From Ampullaceana balthica (taxonomy: Eukaryota > Mollusca > Gastropoda > Lymnaeidae), in the NCBI GenBank assembly GCA_944989445.1, contig CALYLW010000120.1:1188181-1252180 (forward strand): 64,000 nucleotides of DNA, given 5' to 3'. Shown piece after piece: positions 26,501 through 39,665 of the stretch. Position 1 is the stretch's first letter; every line of letters begins with the position of its first letter. The position numbers and the translations under genes were made by a program. The notes under the pieces were generated by a model that did not search any database, was not told the DNA's origin, and saw only the letters and a list, made by a program, of their open reading frames with translations.

Positions 26501-29500
26501 GTAATAAATGTTTGTAAAGAGCTCCACATTAAGTGTCTGTAATAAATGTTTGTAAAGAGCTCCACATTAAGTGTCTGTAATGAATGTTTCTAAAGAGCTC
26601 CACATTAAGTGTCTGTAATAAATGTTTCTAAAGAGGTCCACATTAAGTGTCTGTAATAAGTGTTTCTAAAGAGCTCCACATTAAGTGTCTGTAATAAATG
26701 TTTCTAAAGAGCTCCACATTAAGTGTCTGTAATAAATGTTTCTAAAGAGCTCCACATTAAGTGTCTGTAATAAGTGTTTCTAAAGAGCTCGACATTAAGT
26801 GTCTGTAATAAATGTTTCTAAAGAGCTCCACATTAAGTGTCTGTAATAAATGTTTCTTAAGAGCTCCACATTAAGTGCCTGTAATAAATGTTTCTAAAAA
26901 GCTCCACATTAAGTGTCTGTAATAAATGTTTCTAAAGAGCTCCACATTAAGTGTCTGTAATAAATGTTTCTAAAGAGCTCCACATTAAGTGTCTGTAATA
27001 AGTGTTTCTAAAGAGCTCCACGTTAAGTGTCTGTAATAAATGTTTGTAAAGAGCTCCACATTAAGTGTCTGTAATAAATGTTTGTAAAGAGCTCCACATT
27101 AAGTGTCTGTAATAAATATTTGTAAAGAGCTCCACATTAAGTGTCTGTAATAAATGTTTGTAAAGAGCTCCACACTAAGTGTCTGTAATATATGTTTCTA
27201 AAGAGCTCCAGATTAAGTGTCTGTAATAAATGTTTGTAAAGAGCTCCACATTAAGTGTCTGTAATAAATGTTTGTAAAGAGCTCCACATTAAGTGTCTGT
27301 AATAAATGTTTCTAAAGAGCTCCACATTAAGTGTCTGTAATAAATGTTTCTAAAGAGCTCCACATTAAGTGTCTGTAATAAATGTTTCTAAAGAGCTCCA
27401 CATTAAGTGTCTGTAACAAATGTTTGTAAAGAGCTCCACATTAAGTGTCTGTAATAAATGTTTCTAAAGAGCTCCACATTAAGTGTCTGTAATAAATGTT
27501 TGTAAAGAGCTCCACATTAAGTGTCTGTAATAAATGTTTCTAAAGAGCTCCACATTAAGTGTCTGTAATAAATGTTTGTAAAGAGCTCCACATTAAGTGT
27601 CTGTAATAAGTGTTTCTAAAGAGCTCCACATTAAGTGTCTGTAATAAATGTTTGTAAAGAGCTCCACATTAAGTGTCTGTAATAAATGTTTGTAAAGAGC
27701 TCCACATTAAGTGTCTGTAATAAATGTTTCTAAAGAGCTCCACATTAAGTGTCTGTAATAAATGTTTCTAAAGAGTTCCACATTAAGTGTCTGTAATAAA
27801 TGTTTCTAAAGAGCTCCACATTAAGTGTCTGTAATAAATGTTTCTAAAGAGCTCCACATTAAGTGTCTGTAATAAATGTTTGTAAAGAGCTCCACATTAA
27901 GTGTCTGTAATAAATGTTTGTAAAGAGCTCCACATTAAGTGTCTGTAATAAATGTTTCTAAAGAGTTCCACATTAAGTGTCTGTAATAAATGTTTGTAAA
28001 GAGCTCCACATTAAGTGTCTGTAATAAATGTTTGTAAAGAGCTCCACATTAAGTGTCTGTAATAAATGTTTCTAAAGAGCTCCACATTAAGTGTCTGTAA
28101 TAAATGTTTCTAAAGAGCTCCACATTAAGTGTCTGTAATAAATGTTTCTAAAGAGCTCCACATTAAGTGTCTGTAATAAATGTTTCTAAAGAGCTCCACA
28201 TTAAGTGTCTGTAATAAATGTTTCTAAAGAGCTCCACATTAAGTGTCTGTAATAAATGTTTCTAAAGAGCTCCACATTAAGTGTCTGTAATAAATGTTTC
28301 TAAAGAGCTCCACATTAAGTGTCTGTAATAAATGTTTCTAAAGAGCTCCACATTAAGTGTCTGTAATAAATGTTTCTAAAGAGTTCCACATTAAGTGTCT
28401 GTAATAAATGTTTCTAAAGAGCTCCACATTAAGTGTCTGTAATAAATGTTTCTAAAGAGCTCCACATTAAGTGTCTGTAATAAATGTTTGTAAAGAGCTC
28501 CACATTAAGTGTCTGTAATAAATGTTTGTAAAGAGCTCCACATTAAGTGTCTGTAATAAATGTTTCTAAAGAGCTCCACATTAAGTGTCTGTAATAAATG
28601 TTTGTAAAGAGCTCCACATTAAGTGTCTGTAATAAATGTTTCTAAAGAGCTCCACATTAAGTGTCTGTAATAAATGTTTGTAAAGAGCTCCACATTAAGT
28701 GTCTGTAATAAATGTTTCTAAAGAGCTCCACATTAAGTGTCTGTAATAAATGTTTGTAAAGAGCTCCACATTAAGTGTCTGTAATAAATGTTTGTAAAGA
28801 GCTCCACATTAAGTGTCTGTAATAAATGTTTCTAAAGAGCTCCACATTAAGTGTCTGTAATAAATGTTTCTAAAGAGTTCCACATTAAGTGTCTGTAATA
28901 AATGTTTCTAAAGAGCTCCACATTAAGTGTCTGTAATAAATGTTTCTAAAGAGTTCCACATTAAGTGTCTGTAATAAATGTTTCTAAAGAGCTCCACATT
29001 AAGTGTCTGTAATAAATGTTTCTAAAGAGCTCCACATTAAGTGTCTGTAATAAATGTTTCTAAAGAGTTCCACATTAAGTGTCTGTAATAAATGTTTGTA
29101 AAGAGTTCCACATTAAGTGTCTGTAATAAATGTTTGTAAAGAGCTCCACATTAAGTGTCTGTAATAAATGTTTGTAAAGAGCTCCACATTAAGTGTCTGT
29201 AATAAATGTTTCTAAAGAGTTCCACATTAAGTGTCTGTAATAAATGTTTGTAAAGAGCTCCACATTAAGTGTCTGTAATAAATGTTTGTAAAGAGCTCCA
29301 CATTAAGTGTCTGTAATAAATGTTTCTAAAGAGCTCCACATTAAGTGTCTGTAATAAATGTTTCTAAAGAGCTCCACATTAAGTGTCTGTAATAAATGTT
29401 TGTAAAGAGTTCCACATTAAGTGTCTGTAATAAATGTTTCTAAAGAGCTCCACATTAAGTGTCTGTAATAAATGTTTGTAAAGAGCTCCACATTAAGTGT

Positions 29501-32500
29501 CTGTAATAAATGTTTGTAAAGAGCTCCACATTAAGTGTCTGTAATAAATGTTTCTAAAGAGCTCCACATTAAGTGTCTGTAATAAATGTTTGTAAAGAGC
29601 TCCACATTAAGTGTCTGTAATAAATGTTTCTAAAGAGCTCCACATTAAGTGTCTGTAATAAATGTTTCTAAAGAGCTCCACATTAAGTGTCTGTAATAAA
29701 TGTTTCTAAAGAGCTCCACATTAAGTGTCTGTAATAAATGTTTCTAAAGAGTTCCACATTAAGTGTCTGTAATAAATGTTTCTAAAGAGCTCCACATTAA
29801 GTGTCTGTAATAAATGTTTCTAAAGAGCTCCACATTAAGTGTCTGTAATAAATATTTTTAAAGAGTTCCACATTAAGTGTCTGTAATAAATGTTTGTAAA
29901 GAGCTCCACATTAAGTGTCTGTAATAAATGTTTATAAAGAGCTCCACATTAAGAGTCTGTAATAAATGTTTCTAAAGAGCTCCACATTAAGTGTCTGTAA
30001 TAAATGTTTCTAAAGAGCTCCACATTAAGTGTCTGTAATAAATGTTTATAAAGAGCTCCACATTAAGTGTCTGTAATAAATGTTTCTAAAGAGCTCCACA
30101 TTAAGTGTCTGTAATAAATGTTTGTAAAGAGCTCCACATTAAGTGTCTGTAATAAATGTTTCCAAAGAGCTCCACATTAAGTGTCTGTAATAAATGTTTC
30201 TAAAGAGCTCCACATTAAGTGTCTGTAATAAATGTTTGTAAAGAGCTCCACATTAAGTGTCTGTAATAAATGTTTCTAAAGAGTTCCACATTAAGTGTCT
30301 GTAATAAATGTTTGTAAAGAGTTCCACATTAAGTGTCTGTAATAAATGTTTGTAAAGAGCTCCACATTAAGTGTCTGTAATAAATGTTTGTAAAGAGCTC
30401 CACATTAAGTGTCTGTAATAAATGTTTGTAAAGAGCTCCACATTAAGTGTCTGTAATAAATGTTTCTAAAGAGCTCCACATTAAGTGTCTGTAATAAATG
30501 TTTGTAAAGAGCTCCACATTAAGTGTCTGTAATAAATGTTTGTAAAGAGCTCCACATTAAGTGTCTGTAATAAATGTTTGTAAAGAGCTCCACATTAAGT
30601 GTCTGTAATAAATGTTTGTAAAGAGCTCCACATTAAGTGTCTGTAATAAATGTTTCTAAAGAGCTCCACATTAAGTGTCTGTAATAAATGTTTGTAAAGA
30701 GTTCCACATTAAGTGTCTGTAATAAATGTTTCTAAAGAGTTCCACATTAAGTGTCTGTAATAAATGTTTGTAAAGAGCTCCACATTAAGTGTCTGTAATA
30801 AATGTTTGTAAAGAGCTCCACATTAAGTGTCTGTAATAAATGTTTCTAAAGAGCTCCACATTAAGTGTCTGTAATAAATGTTTGTAAAGAGCTCCACATT
30901 AAGTGTCTGTAATAAATGTTTCTAAAGAGCTCCACATTAAGTGTCTGTAATAAATGTTTGTAAAGAGCTCCACATTAAGTGTCTGTAATATATGTTTCTA
31001 AAGAGTTCCACATTAAGTGTCTGTAATAAATGTTTCTAAAGAGCTCCACATTAAGTGTCTGTAATAAATGTTTCTAAAGAGCTCCACATTAAGTGTCTGT
31101 AATAAATGTTTTTAAAGAGTTCCACATTAAGTGTCTGTATTAAATGTTTGTAAAGAGCTCCACATTAAGTGTCTGTAATAAATGTTTATAAAGAGCTCCA
31201 CATTAAGTGTCTGTAATAAATGTTTGTAAAGAGCTCCACATTAAGTGTCTGTAATAAATGTTTCTAAAGAGCTCCACATTAAGTGTCTGTAATAAATGTT
31301 TATAAAGAGCTCCACATTAAGTGTCTGTAATAAATGTTTCTAAAGAGCTCCACATTAAGTGTCTGTAATAAATGTTTGTAAAGAGCTCCACATTAAGTGT
31401 CTGTAATAAATGTTTCTAAAGAGCTCCACATTAAGTGTCTGTAATAAATGTTTCTAAAGTGCTCCACATTAAGTGTCTGTAATAAATGTTTGTAAAGAGT
31501 TCCACATTAAGTGTCTGTAATAAATGTTTGTAAAGAGCTCCACATTAAGTGTCTGTAATAAATGTTTGTAAAGAGCTCCACATTAAGTGTCTGTAATAAA
31601 TGTTTGTAAAGAGCTCCACATTAAGTGTCTGTAATAAATGTTTGTAAAGAGCTCCACATTAAGTGTCTGTAATAAATGTTTCTAAAGAGCTCCACATTAA
31701 GTGTCTGTAATAAATGTTTGTAAAGAGCTCCACATTAAGTGTCTGTAATAAATGTTTGTAAAGAGCTCCACATTAAGTGTCTGTAATAAATGTTTCTAAA
31801 GAGTTCCACATTAAGTGTCTGTAATAAATGTTTGTAAAGAGCTCCACATTAAGTGTCTGTAATAAATGTTTGTAAAGAGCTCCACATTAAGTGTCTGTAA
31901 TAAATGTTTCTAAAGAGTTCCACATTAAGTGTCTGTAATAAATGTTTCTAAAGAGCTCCACATTAAGTGTCTGTAATAAATGTTTGTAAAGAGCTCCACA
32001 TTAAGTGTCTGTAATAAATGTTTCTAAAGAGTTCCACATTAAGTGTCTGTAATAAATGTTTGTAAAGAGCTCCACATTAAGTGTCTGTAATAAATGTTTG
32101 TAAAGAGCTCCACATTAAGTGTCTGTAATAAATGTTTCTAAAGAGCTCCACATTAAGTGTCTGTAATAAATGTTTCTAAAGAGCTCCACATTAAGTGTCT
32201 GTAATAAGTGTTTCTAAAGAGCTCCACATTAAGTGTCTGTAATAAATGTTTCTAAAGAGCTCCACATTAAGTGTCTGTAATAAATGTTTCTAAAGAGCTC
32301 CACATTAAGTGTCTGTAATAAGTGTTTCTAAAGAGCTCCACATTAAGTGTCTGTAATAAATGTTTCTAAAGAGCTCCACATTAAGTGTCTGTAATAAATG
32401 TTTCTAAAGAGCTCCACATTAAGTGCCTGTAATAAATGTTTCTAAAAAGCTCCACATTAAGTGTCTGTAATAAATGTTTGTAAAGAGCTCCACATTAAGT

Positions 32501-34285
32501 GTCTGTAATAAATGTTTGTAAAGAGTTCCACATTAAGTGTCTGTAATAAATGTTTGTAAAGAGCTCCACATTAAGTGTCTGTAATAAATGTTTATAAAGA
32601 GCTCCACATTAAGTGTCTGTAATAAATGTTTGTAAAGAGCTCCACATTAAGTGTCTGTAATAAATGTTTCTAAAGAGCTCCACATTAAGTGTCTGTAATA
32701 AATGTTTATAAAGAGCTCCACATTAAGTGTCTGTAATAAATGTTTCTAAAGAGCTCCACATTAAGTGTCTGTAATAAATGTTTGTAAAGAGCTCCACATT
32801 AAGTGTCTGTAATAAATGTTTCTAAAGAGCTCCACATTAAGTGTCTGTAATAAATGTTTATAAAGAGCTCCACATTAAGTGTCTGTAATAAATGTTTGTA
32901 AAGAGCTCCACATTAAGTGTCTGTAATAAATGTTTGTAAAGAGCTCCACATTAAGTGTCTGTAATAAATGTTTTTAAAGAGTTCCACATTAAGTGTCTGT
33001 AATAAATGTTTGTAAAGAGCTCCACATTAAGTGTCTGTAATAAATGTTTATAAAGAGCTCCACATTAAGTGTCTGTAATAAATGTTTGTAAAGAGCTCCA
33101 CATTAAGTGTCTGTAATAAATGTTTCTAAAGAGCTCCACATTAAGTGTCTGTAATAAATGTTTATAAAGAGCTCCACATTAAGTGTCTGTAATAAATGTT
33201 TCTAAAGAGCTCCACATTAAGTGTCTGTAATAAATGTTTGTAAAGAGCTCCACATTAAGTGTCTGTAATAAATGTTTCTAAAGAGCTCCACATTAAGTGT
33301 CTGTAATAAATGTTTCTAAAGTGCTCCACATTAAGTGTCTGTAATAAATGTTTGTAAAGAGTTCCACATTAAGTGTCTGTAATAAATGTTTGTAAAGAGC
33401 TCCACATTAAGTGTCTGTAATAAATGTTTGTAAAGAGCTCCACATTAAGTGTCTGTAATAAATGTTTGTAAAGAGCTCCACATTAAGTGTCTGTAATAAA
33501 TGTTTGTAAAGAGCTCCACATTAAGTGTCTGTAATAAATGTTTCTAAAGAGCTCCACATTAAGTGTCTGTAATAAATGTTTGTAAAGAGCTCCACATTAA
33601 GTGTCTGTAATAAATGTTTGTAAAGAGCTCCACATTAAGTGTCTGTAATAAATGTTTCTAAAGAGTTCCACATTAAGTGTCTGTAATAAATGTTTGTAAA
33701 GAGCTCCACATTAAGTGTCTGTAATAAATGTTTGTAAAGAGCTCCACATTAAGTGTCTGTAATAAATGTTTCTAAAGAGCTCCACATTAAGTGTCTGTAA
33801 TAAATGTTTCTAAAGAGCTCCACATTAAGTGTCTGTAATAAATGTTTGTAAAGAGCTCCACATTAAGTGTCTGTAATAAATGTTTCTAAAGAGTTCCACA
33901 TTAAGTGTCTGTAATAAATGTTTGTAAAGAGCTCCACATTAAGTGTCTGTAATAAATGTTTGTAAAGAGCTCCACATTAAGTGTCTGTAATAAATGTTTC
34001 TAAAGAGCTCCACATTAAGTGTCTGTAATAAATGTTTCTAAAGAGCTCCACATTAAGTGTCTGTAATAAGTGTTTCTAAAGAGCTCCACATTAAGTGTCT
34101 GTAATAAATGTTTCTAAAGAGCTCCACATTAAGTGTCTGTAATAAATGTTTCTAAAGAGCTCCACATTAAGTGTCTGTAATAAGTGTTTCTAAAGAGCTC
34201 CACATTAAGTGTCTGTAATAAATGTTTCTAAAGAGCTCCACATTAAGTGTCTGTAATAAATGTTTCTAAAGAGCTCCACATTAAG

Positions 34286-35970
34286 TGTCAGTAATAAATG
34301 TTTCTAAAGAGCTCCACATTAAGTGTCTGTAATAAAGTGTTTCTAAAGAGCTCCACGTTAAGTGTCTGTAATAAATGTTTCTAAAGAGCTCCACATTAAG
34401 TGTCAGTAATAAATGTTTCTAAAGAGCTCCACATTAAGTGTCTGTAATAAATGTTTCTAAAAGAGCTCCACATTAAGTGTCTGTAATAAATGTTTCTAAA
34501 GAGCTCCACATTAAGTGTCAGTAATAAATGTTTCTAAAGAGCTCCACATTAAGTGTCTGTAATAAGTGTTTCTAAAGAGCTCCACGTTAAGTGTCTGTAA
34601 TAAATGTTTCTAAAGAGCTCCACATTAAGTGTCAGTAATAAATGTTTCTAAAGAGCTCCACATTAAGTGTCTGTAATAAATGTTTCTAAAGAGCTCCACA
34701 TTAAGTGTCTGTAATAAATGTTTCTAAAGAGCTCCACATTAAGTGCCTGTAATAAATGTTTCTAAAGAGCTCCACGTTAAGTGTCTGTAATAAATGTTTC
34801 TAAAGAGCTCCACATTAAGTGTCTGTAATAAATGTTTCTAAAGAGCTCCACATTAAGTGCCTGTAATAAATGTTTCTAAAGAGCTCCACATTAAGTGTCT
34901 GTAATAAATGTTTCTAAAGAGCTCCACATTAAGTGTCAGTAATAAATGTTTCTAAAGAGCTCCACATTAAGTGTCTGTAATAAGTGTTTCTAAAGAGCTC
35001 CACGTTAAGTGTCTGTAATAAATGTTTGTAAAGAGCTCCACATTAAGTGTCTGTAATAAATGTTTGTAAAGAGCTCCACATTAAGTGTCTGTAATAAATG
35101 TTTCTAAAGAGCTCCACATTAAGTGTCTGTAATAAATGTTTCTAAAGAGCTCCACATTAAGTGTCTGTAATAAATGTTTGTAAAGAGCTCCACATTAAGT
35201 GTCTGTAATAAATGTTTCTAAAGAGTTCCACATTAAGTGTCTGTAATAAATGTTTGTAAAGAGCTCCACATTAAGTGTCTGTAATAAATGTTTGTAAAGA
35301 GCTCCACATTAAGTGTCTGTAATAAATGTTTCTAAAGAGCTCCACATTAAGTGTCTGTAATAAATGTTTCTAAAGAGCTCCACATTAAGTGTCTGTAATA
35401 AGTGTTTCTAAAGAGCTCCACATTAAGTGTCTGTAATAAATGTTTCTAAAGAGCTCCACATTAAGTGTCTGTAATAAATGTTTCTAAAGAGCTCCACATT
35501 AAGTGTCTGTAATAAGTGTTTCTAAAGAGCTCCACATTAAGTGTCTGTAATAAATGTTTCTAAAGAGCTCCACATTAAGTGTCTGTAATAAATGTTTCTA
35601 AAGAGCTCCACATTAAGTGTCAGTAATAAATGTTTCTAAAGAGCTCCACATTAAGTGTCTGTAATAAGTGTTTCTAAAGAGCTCCACGTTAAGTGTCTGT
35701 AATAAATGTTTCTAAAGAGCTCCACATTAAGTGTCAGTAATAAATGTTTCTAAAGAGCTCCACATTAAGTGTCTGTAATAAATGTTTCTAAAAGAGCTCC
35801 ACATTAAGTGTCTGTAATAAATGTTTCTAAAGAGCTCCACATTAAGTGTCAGTAATAAATGTTTCTAAAGAGCTCCACATTAAGTGTCTGTAATAAAGTG
35901 TTTCTAAAGAGCTCCACGTTAAGTGTCTGTAATAAATGTTTCTAAAGAGCTCCACATTAAGTGTCAGTAA
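34286..35970. repeat. Satellite sub-block with three-monomer periodicity, duplicated
   Basis: The variant TGTCAGTAAT occurs at 34286, 34401, 34516 and 34630, and again at 35618, 35732, 35847 and 35962. Spacing within each set is 114-115 bases (three monomers, sometimes plus one base), and the two sets are 1,331-1,332 bases apart (35 monomers plus small insertions). The block also carries AATAAAGTG and TAAAAGAGC single-base insertions and CCACGTTAAG variants. It is a local higher-order repeat distinct from the rest of the array. Confidence 0.8.
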
Positions 35971-38900
35971 TAAATGTTTCTAAAGAGCTCCACATTAAGT
36001 GTCTGTAATAAATGTTTCTAAAGAGCTCCACATTAAGTGTCTGTAATAAATGTTTCTAAAGAGCTCCACATTAAGTGCCTGTAATAAATGTTTCTAAAGA
36101 GCTCCACATTAAGTGTCTGTAATAAATGTTTCTAAAGAGCTCCACATTAAGTGTCTGTAATAAATGTTTCTAAAGAGCTCCACATTAAGTGTCTGTAATA
36201 AATGTTTCTAAAGAGCTCCACATTAAGTGTCTGTAATAAATGTTTCTAAAGAGCTCCACATTAAGTGTCTGTAATAAATGTTTGTAAAGAGCTCCACATT
36301 AAGTGTCTGTAATAAATGTTTCTAAAGAGCTCCACATTAAGTGTCTGTAATAAATGTTTGTAAAGAGCTCCACATTAAGTGTCTGTAATAAATGTTTCTA
36401 AAGAGCTCCACATTAAGTGTCTGTAATAAATGTTTGTAAAGAGCTCCACATTAAGTGTCTGTAATAAATGTTTGTAAAGAGCTCCACATTAAGTGTCTGT
36501 AATAAATGTTTCTAAAGAGCTCCACATTAAGTGTCTGTAATAAATGTTTCTAAAGAGTTCCACATTAAGTGTCTGTAATAAAATGTTTCTAAAGAGCTCC
36601 ACATTAAGTGTCTGTAATAAATGTTTCTAAAGAGCTCCACATTAAGTGTCTGTAATAAATGTTTGTAAAGAGCTCCACATTAAGTGTCTGTAATAAATGT
36701 TTGTAAAGAGCTCCACATTAAGTGTCTGTAATAAATGTTTCTAAAGAGTTCCACATTAAGTGTCTGTAATAAATGTTTGTAAAGAGCTCCACATTAAGTG
36801 TCTGTAATAAATGTTTGTAAAGAGCTCCACATTAAGTGTCTGTAATAAATGTTTCTAAAGAGCTCCACATTAAGTGTCTGTAATAAATGTTTCTAAAGAG
36901 CTCCACATTAAGTGTCTGTAATAAAGTGTTTCTAAAGAGCTCCACATTAAGTGTCTGTAATAAATGTTTCTAAAGAGCTCCACATTAAGTGTCTGTAATA
37001 AATGTTTCTAAAGAGCTCCACATTAAGTGTCTGTAATAAATGTTTCTAAAGAGCTCCACATTAAGTGTCTGTAATAAATGTTTCTAAAGAGCTCCACATT
37101 AAGTGTCTGTAATAAATGTTTCTAAAAAGCTCCACATTAAGTGTCTGTAATAAGTGTTTCTAAAGAGTTCCACATTAAGTGTCTGTAATAAATGTTTCTA
37201 AAGAGCTCCACATTAAGTTTCTGTAATAAATGTTTCTAAAGAGCTCCACATTAAGTGTCTGTAATAAATGTTTGTAAAGAATTCCACATTAAGTGTCTGT
37301 AATAAATGTTTGTAAAGAGCTCCACATTAAGTGTCTGTAATAAATGTTTCTAAAGAGCTCCACATTAAGTGTCTGTAATAAATGTTTGTAAAGAGCTCCA
37401 CATTAAGTGTCTGTAATAAGTGTTTCTAAAGAGTTCCACATTAAGTGTCTGTAATAAATGTTTCTAAAGAGCTCCACATTAAGTGTCTGTAATAAATGTT
37501 TCTAAAGAGCTCCACATTAAGTGTCTGTAATATATGTTTCTAAAGAGTTCCACATTAAGTGTCTGTAATAAATGTTTCTAAAGAGCTCCACATTAAGTGT
37601 CTGTAATAAATGTTTGTAAAGAGCTCCACATTAAGTGTCTGTAATAAATGTTTCTAAAGCGTTCCACATTAAGTGTCTGTAATAAATGTTTGTAAAGAGC
37701 TCCACATTAAGTGTCTGTAATAAATGTTTGTAAAGAGTTCCACATTAAGTGTCTGTAATAAATGTTTGTAAAGAGTTCCACATTAAGTGTCTGTAATAAA
37801 TGTTTGTAAAGAGTTCCACATTAAGTGTCTGTAATAAATGTTTGTAAAGAGTTCCACATTAAGTGTCTGTAATAAATGTTTGTAAAGAGTTCCACATTAA
37901 GTGTCTGTAATTAATGTTTCTAAAGAGTTCCACATTAAGTGTCTGTAATAAATGTTTCTAAAGAGTTCCACATTAAGTGTCTGTAATAAATGTTTGTAAA
38001 GAGTTCCACATTAAGTGTCTGTAATAAATGTTTCTAAAGAGTTCCACATTAAGTGTCTGTAATAAATGTTTGTAAAGAGCTCCACATTAAGTGTCTGTAA
38101 TAAATGTTTCTAAAGAGCTCCACATTAAGTGTCTGTAATAAATGTTTCTAAAGAGTTCCACATTAAGTGTCTGTAATAAATGTTTGTAAAGAGCTCCACA
38201 TTAAGTGTCTGTAATAAATGTTTGTAAAGAGTTCCACATTAAGTGTCTGTAATAAATGTTTCTAAAGAGTTCCACATTAAGTGTCTGTAATAAATGTTTC
38301 TAAAGAGTTCCACATTAAGTGTCTGTAATTAATGTTTGTAAAGAGCTCCACATTAAGTGTCTGTAATAAATGTTTGTAAAGAGCTCCACATTAAGTGTCT
38401 GTAATAAATGTTTCTAAAGAGTTCCACATTAAGTGTCTGTAATAAATGTTTCTAAAGAGTTCCACATTAAGTGTCTGTAATAAATGTTTGTAAAGAGCTC
38501 CACATTAAGTGTCTGTAATAAATGTTTGTAAAGAGCTCCACATTAAGTGTCTGTAATAAATGTTTCTAAAGAGTTCCACATTAAGTGTCTGTAATAAATG
38601 TTTGTAAAGAGCTCCACATTAAGTGTCTGTAATAAATGTTTGTAAAGAGCTCCACATTAAGTGTCTGTAATAAATGTTTCTAAAGAGCTCCACATTAAGT
38701 GTCTGTAATAAATGTTTGTAAAGAGCTCCACATTAAGTGTCTGTAATAAATGTTTCTAAAGAGTTCCACATTAAGTGTCTGTAATAAATGTTTGTAAAGA
38801 GCTCCACATTAAGTGTCTGTAATAAATGTTTGTAAAGAGCTCCACATTAAGTGACTGTAATAAATGTTTGTAAAGAGCTCCACAGTAAAGTGTCTGTAAT

Positions 38901-39554
38901 AAATGTTTGTAAAGAGCTCCACATTAAGTGTCTGTAATAAATGTTTCTAAAGAGCTCCACATTAAGTGTCTGTAATAAATGTTTGTAAAGAGCTCCACAT
39001 TAAGTGTCTGTAATAAATGTTTCTAAAGAGTTCCACATTAAGTGTCTGTAATAAATGTTTGTAAAGAGCTCCACATTAAGTGTCTGTAATAAATGTTTGT
39101 AAAGAGCTCCACATTAAGTGTCTGTAATAAATGTTTGTAAAGAGCTCCACATTAAGTGTCTGTAATAAATGTTTCTAAAGAGTTCCACATTAAGTGTCTG
39201 TAATAAATGTTTGTAAAGAGCTCCACATAAAGTTTCTGTAATAAATGTTTGTAAAGAGCTCCACATTAAGTGTCTGTAATAAATGTTTGTAAAGAGCTCC
39301 ACATTAAGTGTCTGTAATAAATGTTTGTAAAGAGCTCCACATTAAGTGTCTGTAATAAATGTTTCTAAAGAGATCCACATTAAGTGTCTGTAATAAATGT
39401 TTGTAAAGAGTTCCACATTAAGTGTCTGTAATAAATGTTTGTAAAGAGTTCCACATTAAGTGTCTGTAATAAATGTTTCTAAAGAGTTCCACATTAAGTG
39501 TCTGTAATAAATGTTTCTAAAGAGTTCCACATTAAGTGTCTGTAATAAATGTTT

Positions 39555-39654
39555 NNNNNNNNNNNNNNNNNNNNNNNNNNNNNNNNNNNNNNNNNNNNNN
39601 NNNNNNNNNNNNNNNNNNNNNNNNNNNNNNNNNNNNNNNNNNNNNNNNNNNNNN
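39555..39654. other. Assembly gap (100 N)
   Basis: Exactly 100 N interrupt the satellite. A round length is normally a placeholder for a gap of unknown size, so the true array is probably longer than shown. Satellite sequence lies directly left of the gap and about 11 bases of a monomer lie directly right of it. Confidence 0.99.
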
Positions 39655-39665
39655 TGTAATAAATG

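Larger units (their letters stand above)
3711..39665. repeat. Satellite DNA array, 38-bp monomer, about 943 sequenced copies
   Basis: One 38-bp unit is repeated head to tail for about 36 kb. The unit reads AATAAATGTTT, then C or G, then TAAAGAG, then C or T, then TCCACATTAAG and TGTCTGT. The first unit begins at 3711 and the last fragment ends at about 39665, after which unique sequence resumes. 35,844 bases precede the gap, which is 943 monomers. Most monomers differ only at the C/G and C/T sites. Rarer variants (TGTAATATAT, GCGCCACATT, CCACGTTAAG, AGAGTCTG, TGTCAGTAAT) act as markers. Indels are rare (near 4034, 16290, 23165, 26095-26115, 34330, 34455), so phase is held over long stretches. 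38 is not a multiple of 3 and stops occur on the + strand. I see no protein or RNA gene in it. Satellite identity is certain; any centromeric, heterochromatic or sex-chromosome role is unknown. Confidence 0.98.

Noticed and set aside
39114..39302. Minus-strand 62-codon frame inside the satellite
   Set aside because: It is a chance open frame through a 38-bp repeat, where each repeat is read in a different frame and most copies contain stops.
3711..39665. CRISPR-like array of short repeats
   Set aside because: Units are contiguous with no variable spacers, the genome is eukaryotic, and no cas genes are present. It is satellite DNA.
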